Shown here in pieces: positions 62,408 to 64,000 of a stretch of 64,000 bases of DNA; positions within the stretch are counted from its first letter, which is position 1; every line of letters starts with the position of its first letter. The notes under the pieces were generated by a model. That model did no database searches. It was not told the origin of the DNA and saw nothing but the letters and a program-made list of their open reading frames with translations. The translations under genes were made by a program, and so were the position numbers. This DNA is from Mucilaginibacter sp. PAMC 26640 (GTDB taxonomy: Bacteria; Bacteroidota; Bacteroidia; Sphingobacteriales; Sphingobacteriaceae): contig CP014773.1 of assembly GCA_001596135.1 (NCBI GenBank), positions 3,844,001 through 3,908,000 of the forward strand. Direction: 5' to 3'.

Positions 62408-62431
62408 GGCCCCCTAACCCCCCGAAGGGGG
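62408..62431. repeat. G/C-rich palindromic element between aroA and aroC
   Basis: CCCCCGAAGGGGG forms a 5-bp perfect hairpin with a 3-base loop and is preceded by GGCCCCCTAAC. It starts 3 bp upstream of the aroC start codon, so it lies in the aroC leader. I recall similar C-run/G-run elements scattered in Bacteroidota intergenic regions. Confidence 0.5.
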
Positions 62432-62482
62432 AATGTTTGATAATGTGAAATTAATAATTGTGCTATAATCTTCGGCTCTGCT

Positions 62483-63796
62483 TCAAAAGGCCGGGTGGCT
62501 CGCAAAGCCCACCTTTGCCAAATCCTTCCAAAATGCCGGGTATGATTTTTCTACCACATCGGCATCTTCTATTTCCAGTTCGGGGATCAGGATAGCCAGC
62601 GGCGCAAAGGCCATCGCCATACGGTGATCATCGTAGGTATTTACAAACATGCGCTGCGGCAATTGTTTTTGGCTGCAGTCCAGTTTGTACACCTGGCCTT
62701 TTTCTGCCAGTTTCACCCCGATCTTGTCCAGCTCTGTCTGCAGGGCAAGGATACGGTCGGTTTCTTTGATCTTCAAAGTTTCCAGCCCGGTAAAGCTGGC
62801 TTCGTGGCCCAAAGCTGCACATACTACGATAACTGTTTGCGCCAGATCCGGGCATTCTTTCATGTCGAAGATTTTCCGAACAACCGGCTTTGGTTCCTTG
62901 GTTAAAAGCACACCACCATCTTTAAATTGCGATGTGATACCAAAGTTAGCCATGATCTCGGTAATTACGCTGTCGCCTTGCAGGCTGTAGGAAGTTAAGC
63001 CCGGCAGAAATAACTCGGCCTCATCACTTAGGGCCGCTATGGCGTACCAGTAGGATGCTGCGCTCCAGTCGGGTTCGATGTGTAACGATGTAGTTGCAAA
63101 CTCCTGATTTAAAATCGAAATAACATTGCCCTGCCAGCTGTGCTGTATATTTGCCTGCTTCAACATCGCTAAAGTCATTTCTACATACGGTTGCGAAGTT
63201 AATTCGCCCTCTATATGTAATTCCAAACCGAAAGGCAGTTTGGCAGCAATGAGTAGTAGCGCAGTGATATACTGACTGCTGATATTACCCTTTATACTGA
63301 TCTTACGAGTTTGCTGCTCAAAACTGCCTTTTAGTTTGATAGGAGGATATCCGGCCTTTTCTTCAAATTCAATATGGGCACCCAACTCGCTCAGCGCATC
63401 AACCAATATTCCAATTGGCCTTTGCTTCATCCTCTCGCTGCCTGTTAATATTACTTCTTCTTTACCAATGGCGTAATATGCTGTTAAAAACCGCATCGCC
63501 GTACCAGCTGGACCGATGTTGACGGTTTGTGGTATCTGGTTAATTACCTCGATTTCATGCTCCTCATCCTCACCAATAACCACTTTCGGACTTTCGGACT
63601 TCCGGACTTCCGACGTCCTCAAAATTCCCGCAAGAGTAACCGTATCCGCCGCATCTGAAATGTTCTCAACTTTTACTTTACCATCGCTAAGCGCTTCGAT
63701 TACCAACGCACGGTTACACTCACTTTTTGACCCGGTAAGCTGTATGGTGCCATCGGCTGATTTGCCTGTTTTGGAAAGTATGATGTTATGTTTCAT
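62483..63796 (-). CDS. aroA: 3-phosphoshikimate 1-carboxyvinyltransferase (EPSP synthase)
   Basis: A 437-residue enzyme of the shikimate pathway. LTGSKSECNRAL (phosphate-binding Lys/Ser), NIGPAGTAMRFLTAY and NTYDDHRMAMAFAPLA are intact family signatures. Between residues about 60 and 90 there is a lengthened polar loop (RKSESPKVV, then EDEEHEIE) that I do not recall in relatives. The DNA for it contains four tandem copies of an 8-bp unit (63582-63613). It precedes aroC in the same operon. Despite the insertion the frame is open throughout. Confidence 0.95.
   Translation of the reverse strand: MKHNIILSKTGKSADGTIQLTGSKSECNRALVIEALSDGKVKVENISDAADTVTLAGILRTSEVRKSESPKVVIGEDEEHEIEVINQIPQTVNIGPAGTAMRFLTAYYAIGKEEVILTGSERMKQRPIGILVDALSELGAHIEFEEKAGYPPIKLKGSFEQQTRKISIKGNISSQYITALLLIAAKLPFGLELHIEGELTSQPYVEMTLAMLKQANIQHSWQGNVISILNQEFATTSLHIEPDWSAASYWYAIAALSDEAELFLPGLTSYSLQGDSVITEIMANFGITSQFKDGGVLLTKEPKPVVRKIFDMKECPDLAQTVIVVCAALGHEASFTGLETLKIKETDRILALQTELDKIGVKLAEKGQVYKLDCSQKQLPQRMFVNTYDDHRMAMAFAPLAILIPELEIEDADVVEKSYPAFWKDLAKVGFASHPAF
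63582..63613 (+). repeat. Four tandem copies of an 8-bp unit inside aroA
   Basis: ACTTTCGG, ACTTTCGG, ACTTCCGG and ACTTCCGA follow each other without gaps within aroA. Loss or gain of one unit would shift the reading frame. Confidence 0.8.
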
Positions 63797-63859
63797 TTTA
63801 TTAATTCGATCTCGCTTCTAAGCCTAACTATAAAAAATGTCGTCCGTAGGAGTTACAAG

Positions 63860-63899
63860 GAGAAATCCTACACGCTTAGCAAATTGTGTAAGATTTCTC
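63860..63899. repeat. Imperfect inverted repeat upstream of aroA
   Basis: GAGAAATCCTACAC (63860-63873) pairs with GTGTAAGATTTCTC (63886-63899) with one mismatch and a 12-base loop; four T residues follow on the plus strand. No plus-strand gene ends nearby inside the window, so it may be a scattered palindromic repeat rather than a terminator. Confidence 0.55.
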
Positions 63900-64000
63900 T
63901 TTTGTGTCTCCCGCTATCCTTGCCTGGCACTATCGAATGACCGGGTTGTATAGTTTCAAACAGAACTTTAGCGTTTATTAAACGTGTGTTAACTTTTCTG

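Noticed and set aside
62624..62990. Two plus-strand frames opposite aroA
   Set aside because: Both are antisense to conserved EPSP synthase motifs and have no recognisable domain.
1..64000. CRISPR arrays, rRNA genes, prophage or intact insertion sequences
   Set aside because: No regularly spaced repeats, no rRNA-like conserved stretches, and no transposase, integrase or phage structural genes were recognised.

Overview
The window looks like a chromosomal segment of a Bacteroidota bacterium, most probably a soil or plant-associated Sphingobacteriaceae (Mucilaginibacter/Pedobacter type). The evidence is a SusC/SusD pair, a short primary sigma factor of the Bacteroidota kind (about 285 residues, no large non-conserved region), promoters of the TTTG-N20-TAnnTTTG type, a DUF3822-rsmD pair, and coding dense with GH78, GH26 and GH130 enzymes. 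I see no rRNA, CRISPR array, intact insertion sequence or prophage. Two tRNA genes are present: Leu(UAG) and Lys(CUU).

Region 1 (1-18.3 kb) is a surface-polysaccharide (O-antigen or capsule) cluster, all on the plus strand. It opens with a CDP-3,6-dideoxyhexose pathway: a flavin/2Fe-2S reductase cut by the window edge, RfbF, RfbG, an extended SDR, a thiamine-diphosphate enzyme and the RfbH-type dehydrase. An acetolactate-synthase-like ThDP enzyme inside this set is the hallmark of two-carbon branched sugars such as yersiniose. Next come a flippase, a polymerase, four glycosyltransferases, two hexapeptide acyltransferases, a sugar epimerase, a heptose-phosphate kinase with a decayed gmhA beside it, and the initiating polyprenyl-phosphate glycosylphosphotransferase.

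Region 2 (18.3-27.2 kb) holds mixed chromosomal genes: a cytosolic BtuF-like protein, tRNA-Leu, a cupin, an LLM flavin oxidoreductase and the primary sigma factor. A one-domain ModE-like regulator then precedes a TonB-dependent receptor, and a 24-bp ModE-type palindrome lies in front of the receptor gene. This suggests oxyanion (molybdate or tungstate) uptake across the outer membrane. A CBS protein and an orphan protein with a Ulp1/YopJ-like His-Asp-Cys pattern follow.

Region 3 (27.2-36.2 kb) is a compact polysaccharide utilisation locus: LacI regulator, SusC, SusD, a FIVAR-LamG lipoprotein and a GH130 mannoside enzyme. A clear Bacteroidota promoter precedes susC.

Region 4 (36.4-64 kb) is mostly minus-strand or housekeeping: tRNA-Lys; a HAD phosphatase / GT-C / UbiA (DPPR-synthase-like) operon; an ABC-F ATPase; pyrE and a Nudix gene with overlapping start codons; coaD; nudK opposite a DeoR regulator; GH78; rsmD-DUF3822; a RecD-like helicase; a histidine kinase; ClpB; an L,D-transpeptidase; a GH26 mannanase; DinB; a HAD hydrolase; an MFS transporter interrupted by an in-frame TGA; an AlkD-like repair protein; and aroC-aroA, where aroA carries an 8-bp tandem repeat inside its coding sequence.
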